From contig WJYK01000008.1 in NCBI GenBank assembly GCA_009668225.1, positions 62,001 through 126,000 of the forward strand: 64,000 nucleotides of DNA, in the 5' to 3' direction. Under the pieces are notes generated by a model. The model was not told where the DNA came from. It searched no databases and saw nothing but the letters and a program-made list of their open reading frames with translations. Every line of letters begins with the position of its first letter. Positions within the stretch are counted from its first letter, which is position 1. The position numbers and the translations under genes are program-made. Shown here one piece after another: positions 27,856 through 37,746 of this stretch. The DNA comes from Enterobacteriaceae bacterium RIT693. Lineage in GTDB: Bacteria > Pseudomonadota > Gammaproteobacteria > Enterobacterales > Enterobacteriaceae.

Positions 27856-28965
27856 CGGGCTGAGTTTTAGCAACTCGCCGTCGGACTCGTCGGTCAGGAC
27901 GTACAAATAGCCGTCCGGGCCGACGCGCACATCGCGGATACGCTTGTTACGATCGCCCAGCAGACGCTGCTCACCCGTCACCTTGTCGCCGTTAAGCGTC
28001 AGCTCAATCAGGTTCTTTTCCTTTAGCGCGCCGATAAACAGTTTGCCTTTCCACTGCGGGAAGGTATCGGCCTGATAAAACGCCATCCCGCTTATCGCCG
28101 GGGAAACCTTCCAGTAATGCGCCGGCTGCTCGGTGCCCTCGACTTCCCCACCTTTGGCTTCCGGAATTTTTAGCCCGCTGTAGTTAATTCCCCAGGTGGC
28201 AAGCGGCCAGCCGTAGTTTTTTCCGGCTTCCGGAATGTTGATTTCATCCCCGCCTCGTGGGCCGTGCTCATTCAGCCACAGCTCGCCGTTGGCCGGATTA
28301 ATGGCTAATCCCTGCGGGTTGCGGTGACCGTATGACCAGATTTCCGGCCGGACGCCCTGCTTGCCCACAAACGGATTGTCCTGCGGCACAGAACCGTCGG
28401 CGTTGAGGCGCACGACCTTACCCTGGAGTTTCTCGAGGTCTTGCGCGGTCGCGCGCTCGTTGTTTTCTCCAAGGGCGATAAACAGATGACCTTTGCCGTC
28501 AAACGCCATACGCCCGCCGAAATGGTTACCGGTGGAGAGTTTTGGCGTCTGGCGGAACACAACCTTAAAGTTCTCCAGCCGCTTCATGTCCTGACTCAGA
28601 GTGCCGAATCCCACGGCGGTACCGGCTTTATTGTCGCTACCGCCTTCGGCAAAGCTCAGCCACACGCGGCGGCTGCTGGCGAAATCAGGCGCCAGCACCA
28701 CGTCAAGCAAACCGCCCTGCCCGTGAGCCCAAACTACAGGCACGCCGCTAATCGGCGCGGATAACCCCTTCCCCTGCTGCCAGCGATGCAGCTCCCCATC
28801 ACGCAGGGTAATCAGCATGCCCTGGTTATCGGGCAGAAAGTCCAGCGCCCAGGGATGAGGCAGGTTGGTTTGCAGCACGTCGACTTTGGTTTCTGCGGCC
28901 AGAGCATAAGAGGAAGAGAAAAGCAGCGTGGCGGCGATAAGCGTGCGGGACGGGAACGGCGTCAT
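27847..28965 (-). CDS. yliI: PQQ-dependent aldose sugar dehydrogenase YliI
   Basis: A 372-residue soluble periplasmic quinoprotein (E. coli Asd/YliI, 371 residues) with a six-bladed propeller that oxidises aldose sugars with PQQ. The signal peptide is at 1-23 (ending ALAAE). Blade features include LPHPWALDFLPDNQGMLITL near the N-terminus, WSYGHRNPQGLAINP around 215-229 (His/Arg site residues) and NEHGPRGGDEINI around 238-250. E. coli lacks PQQ synthesis and needs it supplied; no pqq genes are in this window. Confidence 0.93.
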   Translation of the reverse strand: MTPFPSRTLIAATLLFSSSYALAAETKVDVLQTNLPHPWALDFLPDNQGMLITLRDGELHRWQQGKGLSAPISGVPVVWAHGQGGLLDVVLAPDFASSRRVWLSFAEGGSDNKAGTAVGFGTLSQDMKRLENFKVVFRQTPKLSTGNHFGGRMAFDGKGHLFIALGENNERATAQDLEKLQGKVVRLNADGSVPQDNPFVGKQGVRPEIWSYGHRNPQGLAINPANGELWLNEHGPRGGDEINIPEAGKNYGWPLATWGINYSGLKIPEAKGGEVEGTEQPAHYWKVSPAISGMAFYQADTFPQWKGKLFIGALKEKNLIELTLNGDKVTGEQRLLGDRNKRIRDVRVGPDGYLYVLTDESDGELLKLSPSA

Positions 28966-29040
28966 GGCAATCTCCTGATTTTGGCTATCCGTTAAGGGTA
29001 GCCGCCGGGGGAAATTGGACGCTCGCTTTTACATAATATT

Positions 29041-29070
29041 AAAAACGGGGAGCGTGACAGGCTCCCCGCG
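29041..29070 (-). terminator. Rho-independent terminator after bssR
   Basis: On the minus strand CGGGGAGC and GCTCCCCG enclose a 7-base loop and are followed by TTTTTAATATT, 11 bases beyond the bssR stop. Confidence 0.88.
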
Positions 29071-29080
29071 ATCGGTTTGG

Positions 29081-29464
29081 TCAGGCTTCCACGGCCTTAC
29101 CGCGTGCTGCCAGCGCGTTCAGGCTCTGAGTCAGTTGCTTCAGGCCGGTTTCAAGCTTCGCCGCATCTACCGAGATGTACTGCGGGCAATCTTTACGCCC
29201 GCTCATCAGGCAAATCGCAACGGATGAACACGCCTCAACGGCATGGCGAAAATCATCCTTTTCATCCTCCATCAGGCTCGCCTGCAGCACAAACGCCGCA
29301 TCACGGCACCGATGGCATAAATCAAGCAGACACATGCGCAGCTGCTCACTTTCGCCGACTGACATGTACCCTTTAGCCTTTCTCAATGCCAGATAGGTGG
29401 CTATTTCTCCCTTCGCGGCCTGCAGCTTTTGCAGCAGATCGTGTTTAAGTGTACGTCCGGACAT
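29081..29464 (-). CDS. bssR: Biofilm regulator BssR
   Basis: A 127-residue helical cytoplasmic protein, the same length as E. coli BssR (YliH), which affects biofilm formation and indole/catabolite signalling. The shared segments are YLALRKAKGYMSVGESEQLR (about residues 20-39) and SSVAICLMSGRKDCPQYISV (about 79-98). The middle part is more divergent. It keeps its E. coli position upstream of yliI, with its own terminator between. No DNA-binding motif is evident. Confidence 0.88.
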   Translation of the reverse strand: MSGRTLKHDLLQKLQAAKGEIATYLALRKAKGYMSVGESEQLRMCLLDLCHRCRDAAFVLQASLMEDEKDDFRHAVEACSSVAICLMSGRKDCPQYISVDAAKLETGLKQLTQSLNALAARGKAVEA

Positions 29465-29590
29465 ATTACTTTCCTCCGTGTCTGATTAACCCATCATCCA
29501 CGGTTAAAGTATGGTCGTTTTTTGAGCGACAGTGGTGTCTTTTACCCACCTTTTGATCTTACTCAACCCGCTTTACATTTGCCCCGCAGC

Positions 29591-30418
29591 CTACTCGCGC
29601 AGTCGGTTGATATGAATCGTCAAAAACATGGTTTCATCCAGCGTCAGCGGGCAGGCGTAGTTCTTACTGAGGTAGTCATTGATCTTCAGCGCGCAGTGCC
29701 AGGACTGGGTCATCGCTTCTTTGATCCCGTCATAGAGGCTTTTATCTTTATGATTGACGGGGCTTTTGTTCATCATCCGCAGGGTGAAAAACTTAAGATG
29801 GGTAATCATTCTCTGGTAATTAACCGAGTTTTCGTCATATTTTATTTTCAGCTCGTATTTAACGATCGACAGAATATCTTTGATTATCGTGGCGCTTTGC
29901 AGGGTACTTTGCATATCGTTCACTTTGGCATTGGCCAGGTGCAAAGCAATAAATCCGGCTTCATCTTCCGGTAGCTCAACCTCCAGCCTGCGGTTGATTA
30001 ACTCGACCGCCTCCTGCGCAAGAGCAAACTCGGGCGCATAGAATTTTTTGATGTCCCAAAGCAGCATATTCTTGATTGCATGCCCCTTTCTGTGGCGCTG
30101 TACGGCAAAGTTAATGTGGTCGCTGAGCGCAAAAATTAGCGACTCCTGCACATCAATGGCGAGGCGCTGCTGCGCCAGCCGGAGAACCGTTTGCGTGATC
30201 AACAGGCATTCCAGTGGAATAGCGCTCACCAGTTCGCTTAACAGCGCGTCGACGCCGCCGCTTTGCTTGACGAACTGGCTCTCAATGCCTTCGGTTGGAA
30301 GCGGGTCGCCTTCCCGTTTGCCGAAGCCAATGCCCCGCCCCAGCGCCACAATTTCACCGTGTTTAGCATCTAAGGCAATAACGGCGTTATTGCTCAAAAC
30401 TTTTAGAACGGTAATCAC
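29591..30418 (-). CDS. bglG: BglG/LicT-family transcription antiterminator
   Basis: A 275-residue RNA-binding antiterminator. The CAT RNA-binding domain spans residues 1-57 (VLKVLSNNAVIALD, VALGRGIGFGKREGD), followed by two PTS regulation domains, PRD1 about 65-170 and PRD2 about 175-275, with conserved histidines such as in LSDHINFAVQRHR and LPEDEAGFIALHLANA. The GTG at 30418 is chosen because GAGG lies 5 bases upstream and the CAT domain begins there. It is the last gene of a bglF-bglB-bglG operon, whereas E. coli has bglG first. Phosphorylation by BglF should switch it off without substrate. Confidence 0.88.
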   Translation of the reverse strand: MITVLKVLSNNAVIALDAKHGEIVALGRGIGFGKREGDPLPTEGIESQFVKQSGGVDALLSELVSAIPLECLLITQTVLRLAQQRLAIDVQESLIFALSDHINFAVQRHRKGHAIKNMLLWDIKKFYAPEFALAQEAVELINRRLEVELPEDEAGFIALHLANAKVNDMQSTLQSATIIKDILSIVKYELKIKYDENSVNYQRMITHLKFFTLRMMNKSPVNHKDKSLYDGIKEAMTQSWHCALKINDYLSKNYACPLTLDETMFLTIHINRLRE

Positions 30419-30479
30419 CGTAACCTCGCTGGTTATCAATTCAGGGCGGCCGCTTTACAGCGCTACCGCCCACGTCCGG

Positions 30480-31922
<1,443 letters not shown>

Positions 31923-33785
31923 TCAGGATAAAGTGAGAAGCATTTCGCCGACACGGGCCTGCGATTGCGTCTGTTTTTGCAGCTGATGGTAGCTGTCGGC
32001 GTTGGCGACGATGACCGGCGTAATGGTGTCGTAGCCCGCTTTTTCTATGGCTTCGCGATCGAATTCGAGCAGCAAATCACCGCGTTTAACCTGCTGGTTT
32101 TCGCTAACGTGAATGCGGTAGTGTTCGCCGTTCAGTTGAACGGTATCAAGCCCAACGTGGATCAACACTTCAGCGCCGTTGCTGGAGAGAATTTGCAGTG
32201 CGTGGCCGGAGTCAAAGGTGGCGGAGATGGTGCCATCAACCGGCGAGAAAACCTGGTTGCCGTTCGGGCGTATCGCCAGTCCGTCTCCCACTACGCCGCT
32301 CGAAAAAACCTTATCGTTAACCTGTTCGAGCGGAACAATTTCTCCGCTCATCGGCGCAGCAATCTGTTCTGCGCTCACGGCGGAGGCTGGTGTAAGGGTT
32401 GCTGTTGATGCCGCGTCGCTAACCTGTGGCTTCTCTTCAGGAATATCCTCAAAACCGACTATCCAGGTCAGTACGGCGGCAAGGACGAAGGAAACACAGA
32501 TACCCAGAATCAGGCCGCCAAAGCCTTCGCCGTAGAAGATAGGCAGCGTCAGCAGGCTTGGGATCCCGGTTGAGATAGCCGCGCTGTTAAAGTAACCCAC
32601 GATACCGCCGCCTACGGCAGCCGCTATCACGGCGCAGACAAAAGGCTTTTTAAGCTTGAGCGTTACGCCGTAGACCGCAGGTTCAGTAATACCGAACAGC
32701 GCGGTAATAAACGTACTGCCCGCTAGCGCCTTCATTTTCTTGTTTTTTGTTTTCAGCATCACGGCCAGCACCGCCCCCGCCTGAGCGAAAACGGCAGGCA
32801 CCGTAGCCGCCTTCAGCGTGCTGCGCCCAATCGTCGTAATGTCGTTGATGATCACCGGCGTAAAGGCCCAATGCATGCCGAAGATAACCAGAATCTGCCA
32901 TACTGCCGCAATCAGCGCCCCGGCCAGGATAGCGTTGAAACCAAAGATGATGACGAAGAAGCTGGCCGCATATTCGCTGGTGTAAATACCAATCGGCCCG
33001 ATGGTGATAAGCGTCAACGGCACCATAATCACCAGCAGCAGGAACGGCGTCACGATGCTGCGTACCGTTTCATGGATGGACTTATTGAACAGCCGCTCCA
33101 GCTGGCACATCACCCAGACGGCCAGAATAATCGGGATAACCGTCGAGCTGTACTTCATCAACACCACGGGGATCCCCGCGAAGCTCACATCCGCTTTGGT
33201 GTTGAACAGTTCGATAATCGACGGATAAATTAACGCCCCGGCAATGGATACGGCGACGTAGATATTGCCCTGAAATTTTCGCGCGGTGGTAATGGCCAGC
33301 ATGATGGGCAGGAAGTAAAACAGGCTGTCTGCCGCCGCCGCTAAAATGATGTAGGTGCTTTCCGTTTTGCTCATCCAGCCTTCGCTTAACGCGATGCTGA
33401 GCAACCCTTTCAGTACGCCCGAGGCGGCCATCGCCCCCAGCAGCGGGGTGAAAATCGACGAAATAATGTCGATCATTTTGCTGAAGATATTGGTGCGGCT
33501 GAATTGACCGCTTTGCCGCTCGGAACGGCTGTCGTCCAGCAAAGACGAAATCTCGCCTATCTGGCGATAAACCTCCGCGACCCGGTTACCGATAACCACC
33601 TGGAATTGCCCGGAAGCCTGCATCGTAGTGATAACCCCGTCCAGACGTTCAAGCGCCGCGATATCCACATGCCCGATATCGCGCAGAGAAAAACGTAGCC
33701 GGGTCGCGCAGTGCACCACCGTGACGACGTTGCTCTCGCCGCCGACCAGCCGTAAAACATCCTCAGCTAATGCTTTGATATTCAT
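31923..33785 (-). CDS. bglF: Beta-glucoside-specific PTS enzyme IIBCA (BglF-like)
   Basis: A 620-residue PTS permease with all three domains. EIIB covers residues 1-90 with phosphorylation Cys26 in VVHCATRLRF. EIIC covers about 105-460 with about ten membrane segments (GITEPAVYGVTLKLKKPF is the conserved EIIC signature). EIIA covers about 490-615 with the histidine site in EVLIHVGLDTVQLNG. It imports and phosphorylates a beta-glucoside and should also phosphorylate the BglG-like protein. First gene of its operon, preceded by a strong leader terminator. Confidence 0.92.
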   Translation of the reverse strand: MNIKALAEDVLRLVGGESNVVTVVHCATRLRFSLRDIGHVDIAALERLDGVITTMQASGQFQVVIGNRVAEVYRQIGEISSLLDDSRSERQSGQFSRTNIFSKMIDIISSIFTPLLGAMAASGVLKGLLSIALSEGWMSKTESTYIILAAAADSLFYFLPIMLAITTARKFQGNIYVAVSIAGALIYPSIIELFNTKADVSFAGIPVVLMKYSSTVIPIILAVWVMCQLERLFNKSIHETVRSIVTPFLLLVIMVPLTLITIGPIGIYTSEYAASFFVIIFGFNAILAGALIAAVWQILVIFGMHWAFTPVIINDITTIGRSTLKAATVPAVFAQAGAVLAVMLKTKNKKMKALAGSTFITALFGITEPAVYGVTLKLKKPFVCAVIAAAVGGGIVGYFNSAAISTGIPSLLTLPIFYGEGFGGLILGICVSFVLAAVLTWIVGFEDIPEEKPQVSDAASTATLTPASAVSAEQIAAPMSGEIVPLEQVNDKVFSSGVVGDGLAIRPNGNQVFSPVDGTISATFDSGHALQILSSNGAEVLIHVGLDTVQLNGEHYRIHVSENQQVKRGDLLLEFDREAIEKAGYDTITPVIVANADSYHQLQKQTQSQARVGEMLLTLS

Positions 33786-33822
33786 ATTTTTTACCTTTCA
33801 CTCAGCGAGTCTTGTTATATCC

Positions 33823-33901
33823 GGGCCAAAAAAAAACCTGACCAGCAGCATGTCGGCGTAATGCAACATGCTGCTGGTCAGGTTTCGCTCAGGTCTGGCC
33901 C
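33823..33901 (-). promoter_or_regulatory. bgl leader terminator, probable antitermination site
   Basis: On the minus strand, 50 bases before bglF, lies an 18-bp perfect stem (33836-33853 with 33866-33883; GCATGT/ACATGC at the loop side) followed by about nine Ts. GGGCC and GGCCC enclose it. The 5' side carries ACCTGA twice, 12 bases apart, while the 3' side carries TCAGGT once, so two pairings compete. This is the layout expected for a BglG-controlled terminator, though a clean RAT consensus was not found. The rest of the 33786-34014 gap contains AT-rich sequence that probably holds the promoter. Confidence 0.75.
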
Positions 33902-34014
33902 GATGACGTCCTTAATGTGAGTTCGTTATATAAAACAAAATTCGGGGCCACAATCCTCAATGGCTGAATCTGTGACCCGGTGCAGAAAATTGTTACCGGG
34001 AACAGTGTTAAAAA

Positions 34015-34599
34015 TCAGAACCGGGAAAGTAAAAGCTCGCAGTGGCTGAAGTGAACCGATCGTTGCTGGCCCTGCACCGCCCAGACGCCAGCTTTGCTAA
34101 GCATGTCGTGATACCGGCGGGAATAAACCGGTATGATAATCTTATCGCAATGACGCCGGAGATTGGCGAGCAGCACGGGGAAAATAGCCCGGCTAATATT
34201 CAGCTCGGTAAAAGATTTGTTGAAGCGAACGCATTCGCAGCCCTCGGTAAACAGAGGCAGCGCGCTGCTGTTTCTGCCGCCCATATCATCAACCCAAAAT
34301 CCCGATGACAGGTGCTCTGCACGAGAGTTGCTAAAAAATTTCATAAACGGCAACGCGTGTTCGAGACAGCCGGGCTCTCCCTTCACCACGCAAAAAAGAT
34401 TGTTATCGGTAAACCAGCCGGCTTTTTTCTCGAGCCAGTCGCTTTGCGCCTCACGCAGAGAGTGGTGGAAAATCGTTTCTTTCATTCCGTGAGCGATTAA
34501 CATCCGACAGCCGTTAACGTCAACGCGGGTTTCGAGCTCAACGCCTAAAAGTTGCCCATCCAGAGTGGAGATCGGCAGCGCCCAATGCTGCATGTTCAT
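34015..34599 (-). CDS. Short degenerate EAL-like domain protein
   Basis: A 194-residue soluble protein that looks like a shrunken EAL (cyclic-di-GMP phosphodiesterase) fold. PISTLDGQLLGVELETRV (residues 8-25) parallels the opening QPI...GAEAL. WVDDMGGRNSSALPLFTEGC plus VRFNKSFTELN parallels DDFGTGYSSL...IKIDRSFV. KIIIPVYSRRYHDMLSKAGV plus WAVQG parallels the final VAEGVE...GCDYVQG block. Most catalytic acidic residues are replaced, so it is probably a non-enzymatic regulator in the manner of YdiV/RflP. It is not an orthologue of the E. coli yliE EAL gene of this locus. Assignment is by eye. Confidence 0.6.
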   Translation of the reverse strand: MNMQHWALPISTLDGQLLGVELETRVDVNGCRMLIAHGMKETIFHHSLREAQSDWLEKKAGWFTDNNLFCVVKGEPGCLEHALPFMKFFSNSRAEHLSSGFWVDDMGGRNSSALPLFTEGCECVRFNKSFTELNISRAIFPVLLANLRRHCDKIIIPVYSRRYHDMLSKAGVWAVQGQQRSVHFSHCELLLSRF

Positions 34600-34627
34600 T
34601 TATATTCCCTTATTTTTGTAACTTACT

Positions 34628-34675
34628 GATAATTGATCGTTTTTATCAATCAATCAAATAAAAACGATCGTTATC
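34628..34675. promoter_or_regulatory. Long AT-rich palindrome upstream of the EAL-like gene
   Basis: GATCGTTTTTAT and ATAAAAACGATC are perfect 12-bp arms around CAATCAATCAA, extended outward by GATAA / TTATC. It sits 29 bases upstream of the EAL-like gene and about 260 bases before rimO, in a 333-base gap otherwise without convincing genes. Likely an operator or a bidirectional transcription stop. Confidence 0.5.
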
Positions 34676-34932
34676 ACAAAACCTACCAATTTTAGTGGTA
34701 TGTTCAGGTAGTTGATTTAAGGAGAAATTAAAATCTGCAATGGGATTAATCGGAGTGATAAAACGGGGTTTATGGCTGGATAACTTTCACACAAAGCCGA
34801 TGGTTAAAGGGATGTCCGCCGACGACGCTAAAAAGCACAAAATGCGAGCTGCAATTCTCCAGTACAAATTCCCGACTAACCTCTGTAGAATCGCTGCCCT
34901 AATCTTTCTAATAATTGAACACTTTTTAAGCT

Positions 34933-36258
34933 ATGAGCAATGTAACCCAACAGCCCCGTATCGGGTTTGTCTCCCTCGGCTGCCCGAAAAATCTCGTGGA
35001 CTCCGAACGCATCCTGACTGAACTGCGCACCGAAGGTTATGACGTGGTGCCAAGCTACGACGACGCCGACATGGTTATCGTCAACACCTGCGGCTTTATC
35101 GACAGCGCCGTGCAGGAATCTCTGGAAGCCATCGGCGAAGCGCTGAACGAAAACGGTAAGGTGATTGTCACCGGCTGCCTGGGTGCCAAAGTGGATCAGA
35201 TCCGTGAAGTGCATCCGAAAGTGCTGGAAATTACCGGCCCGCACAGCTACGAGCAGGTTCTGGAGCATGTTCACCACTACGTGCCAAAACCTCAGCACAA
35301 CCCGTTCCTGAGCCTGGTGCCGGAACAGGGCGTGAAGCTGACGCCGCGCCACTACGCGTATCTGAAAATTTCCGAAGGCTGCAACCATCGCTGCACCTTC
35401 TGCATTATCCCGTCCATGCGTGGCGATCTGGACAGCCGTCCAATCGGTGACGTGCTGGCGGAGGCGAAACGTCTGGTAGAAGCCGGCGTGAAAGAGCTGC
35501 TGGTTATCTCTCAGGATACATCAGCCTACGGCGTGGACGTTAAGCACCGCACCGGCTTCTGGAACGGTGCGCCGGTAAAAACCAGCATGGTTAGCCTGTG
35601 CGAGCAATTGGCTAAGCTTGGCGTCTGGACTCGTCTGCACTACGTTTACCCGTATCCGCACGTTGACGATGTGATCCCGCTGATGGCGGAAGGCAAAATC
35701 CTGCCGTACCTCGACATCCCGCTGCAGCACGCCAGCCCGCGCATTCTGAAGCTGATGAAGCGCCCTGGCTCCGCGGATCGTCAGCTGCAGCGCATCAAGC
35801 AGTGGCGTGAAATCTGCCCGGACTTAACCCTGCGTTCGACCTTTATCGTTGGCTTCCCGGGTGAAACCGAAGAAGACTTCGAGATGCTGCTCGACTTCCT
35901 GAAAGAAGCACGTCTGGATCGTGTAGGCTGCTTCAAGTACAGCCCGGTTGACGGCGCAACCGCCAACGAGCTGCCGGACCAGGTGCCGGAAGAAGTGAAA
36001 GAAGAGCGCTGGAACCGCTTTATGCAGCTGCAGCAGAAAATCTCCGCCGAGCGCCTGCAGGAAAAAGTGGGCCGCGAGATTCTGGTGATGGTTGATGAAG
36101 TGGACGAAGAAGGGGCTATTGGCCGCAGCATGGCGGACGCACCGGAAATCGACGGCGCGGTTTACCTGAACGGCGAAACGAAGCTGAAGCCTGGCGATGT
36201 TGTCCGCGTGAAGGTTGAGAACGCGGATGAGTACGATCTGTGGGGTTCAGTGGTTTAG
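34933..36258 (+). CDS. rimO: Ribosomal protein S12 methylthiotransferase RimO
   Basis: A 441-residue radical-SAM enzyme that methylthiolates an aspartate of ribosomal protein S12. It has an N-terminal UPF0004 domain with cluster cysteines in SLGCPKN, VNTCGFI and VTGCLGA, the radical-SAM motif CNHRCTFC (C-x3-C-x2-C, around residues 150-157), and a C-terminal TRAM domain (from about 375, [17 protein letters not shown]). Length matches E. coli (441). In E. coli it lies between dgcI and bssR; here the bgl genes and the EAL-like gene separate it from bssR. Confidence 0.96.
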   Translation: MSNVTQQPRIGFVSLGCPKNLVDSERILTELRTEGYDVVPSYDDADMVIVNTCGFIDSAVQESLEAIGEALNENGKVIVTGCLGAKVDQIREVHPKVLEITGPHSYEQVLEHVHHYVPKPQHNPFLSLVPEQGVKLTPRHYAYLKISEGCNHRCTFCIIPSMRGDLDSRPIGDVLAEAKRLVEAGVKELLVISQDTSAYGVDVKHRTGFWNGAPVKTSMVSLCEQLAKLGVWTRLHYVYPYPHVDDVIPLMAEGKILPYLDIPLQHASPRILKLMKRPGSADRQLQRIKQWREICPDLTLRSTFIVGFPGETEEDFEMLLDFLKEARLDRVGCFKYSPVDGATANELPDQVPEEVKEERWNRFMQLQQKISAERLQEKVGREILVMVDEVDEEGAIGRSMADAPEIDGAVYLNGETKLKPGDVVRVKVENADEYDLWGSVV

Positions 36259-36334
36259 TTTGCCCTTTTCGGCTGGCTGTCTCCCAAGAAATATTCTTAA
36301 AGTCTGTTCTTAGGAAATATTCCAGCCCATAGAT

Positions 36335-36908
36335 GTTCCGTTCACCTATAGATCTATTTTCCCTGCACGTTCAGAACACAGTGAACGTGTCCGGGGGATA
36401 ACGCCATCCCCCGGACAGCCCCGGCGCCCGGCAAGCTCATCGCCGCTAAAGCGGTAAACCCACCGGCTATCACCCAAACATTCGGGGTCGTTCGCGATTC
36501 GTTCCCGACGATCGCTCTCTTTCGCTGCTCCCGGCAGCTCAACCCCGCCTGAGTTGGGTCATCACCGGGGGCGATGAGAGCCGGGAACAAGGGCGTGGCT
36601 GTGAGACTTGCAGCGACTGTGACGCTCTGTGTAGCTGCGGGTTTGAAGCGAGGCACGGTTCCGGCTTAAATCGCCTCCGTTTTCTCTCCGACTGGCCAGG
36701 GTCCGGACGTCGGGAACGGCCGGAGGCTGAGAGCGTCGGGAACGCATCTCAGCCGACCCAGGACTGGGAGATAAAACGGAGGTCTGCCGCTTTAGCGGTC
36801 GATTTATTTCGCCGGGAGTCCGGGGTCTCGGGGAAGTGACGGTGACTTCCCCGAGTCGTTCACCGTGGCTATCGCTACATATGAAACTGTACTGGAAGTG
36901 AACGGAAT
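36335..36908 (-). repeat. 574-bp structured repeat element with terminal inverted repeats
   Basis: The ends GTTCCGTTCACC (36335) and GTGAACGGAAT (36898-36908) are inverted copies. Just inside each end is a second GTGAACG/CGTTCAC and a strong hairpin: 36389-36416 (GTCCGGGGGAT, 11 pairs) and about 36821-36855 (TCGGGGAAGT...ACTTCCCCGA). A further inverted pair, TCCGTTTTATCTCC with GGAGAGAAAACGGA (about 36674-36780), encloses GGCTGAGA/TCTCAGCC. The left 250 bases recur at 7691-7945. An open frame at 36354-36656 (minus) seems a by-product. This accounts for nearly all of the 36259-36969 gap. Confidence 0.8.
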
Positions 36909-36969
36909 TTTATCCGGGTTTGCATAATCGTGGGTATTTATAACGATGAGATAATCACCGAGCAATCGC

Positions 36970-37710
36970 CTAAAACGTATAACTCATCCCCACCGTTAAC
37001 TCCCGCAGGTTGTTCTTATTCACCATCGGGCTGTCACTGATCGTGCTCGGGTAAAAACGCTGCGTAAAACGCGCCCAGGTATTCCATAGCGGCGTCCAGG
37101 CATAATTCATGGCCAGCTGCGCGTAAGGCACAATACTGCTTTGTGGTCGCCATGTTGCCAGACCCGTTTTTACCGACTCTTTCTCTGAGATACCGTAGTA
37201 GTAACGCGTATTTTGCGCATTTGAGAAGTCCATACCGGCTTCAGGCACCAGCGTAAACGCGCCCCACTGCGCCATCGCAATATACGCCGAGTTCGCGGTC
37301 ACACCATTGCTCACCCCCAGCGTGTCGCCCGCAAGCGTCGCACTAAACGCTCCAATTGGCGTGGTGTACTGTATCGTCATGCCGCCCATCATTGTGCTGT
37401 TGCGGTTATCCAGCCCGCGCAGCGCGGGCGTCTGGCCGTTAGACGCACGGTATTGGGTGTCGGCGTAATAGACTTTAGCGCGCAACAGCAGCGTATCGGT
37501 ATTGATGAAGTTATAGCCCGCCTCGGTGCCGTCGATATACCAGGTTTTGCCGTCATAACCGATATAGGGCAGCGCCCAGCGCAGCTGATGGCGGGTTTGA
37601 TAAGGCGTCTGGTACACCCCGCCCTGCGCGCCAAGCGACCAGTCGGCCGCAGGGCTGGCGGTAGCAACCAGCAGCGGACTTAGCAGCAATATCCCGGTAA
37701 TCTTTCGCAT
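36970..37710 (-). CDS. MipA/OmpV-family outer-membrane protein
   Basis: A 246-residue outer-membrane beta-barrel with a signal peptide (residues 1-21, ending SPA before ADWSLGAQGG). Alternating polar/hydrophobic strands and a C-terminal aromatic strand ending GMSYTF are as expected for a MipA/OmpV barrel. MipA in E. coli scaffolds MltA and PBP1b; other members respond to antibiotics or osmolarity. It sits 36 bases after the end of the gsi operon on the opposite side, reading the same way but upstream-oriented downstream of gsiD, in the place where E. coli has yliE-yliF. Role unknown. Confidence 0.8.
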   Translation of the reverse strand: MRKITGILLLSPLLVATASPAADWSLGAQGGVYQTPYQTRHQLRWALPYIGYDGKTWYIDGTEAGYNFINTDTLLLRAKVYYADTQYRASNGQTPALRGLDNRNSTMMGGMTIQYTTPIGAFSATLAGDTLGVSNGVTANSAYIAMAQWGAFTLVPEAGMDFSNAQNTRYYYGISEKESVKTGLATWRPQSSIVPYAQLAMNYAWTPLWNTWARFTQRFYPSTISDSPMVNKNNLRELTVGMSYTF

Positions 37711-37746
37711 CTCTTCACTCCAGGCCGACGAAGGTTTTGCCGCAAT

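Noticed and set aside
33901-33960. GGATTGTGGCC at about 33946-33956 (minus) as a RAT 5' half
   Set aside because: It matches only the first half of the BglG-type RAT consensus, and the 3' half (GCAAAACC) does not follow at the right distance.
34740-35021. 93-codon plus-strand frame running into rimO
   Set aside because: Its ribosome-site-like AGGAG is about 15 bases away, it overlaps the rimO start by about 90 bases in another frame, and the sequence resembles no family.
36354-36656. 100-codon frame on the minus strand inside the structured element
   Set aside because: The equivalent frame in the copy at 7691-7945 is broken by stops, the region is dominated by palindromes, and no ribosome site precedes the GTG start. 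Treated as a by-product of the repeat.
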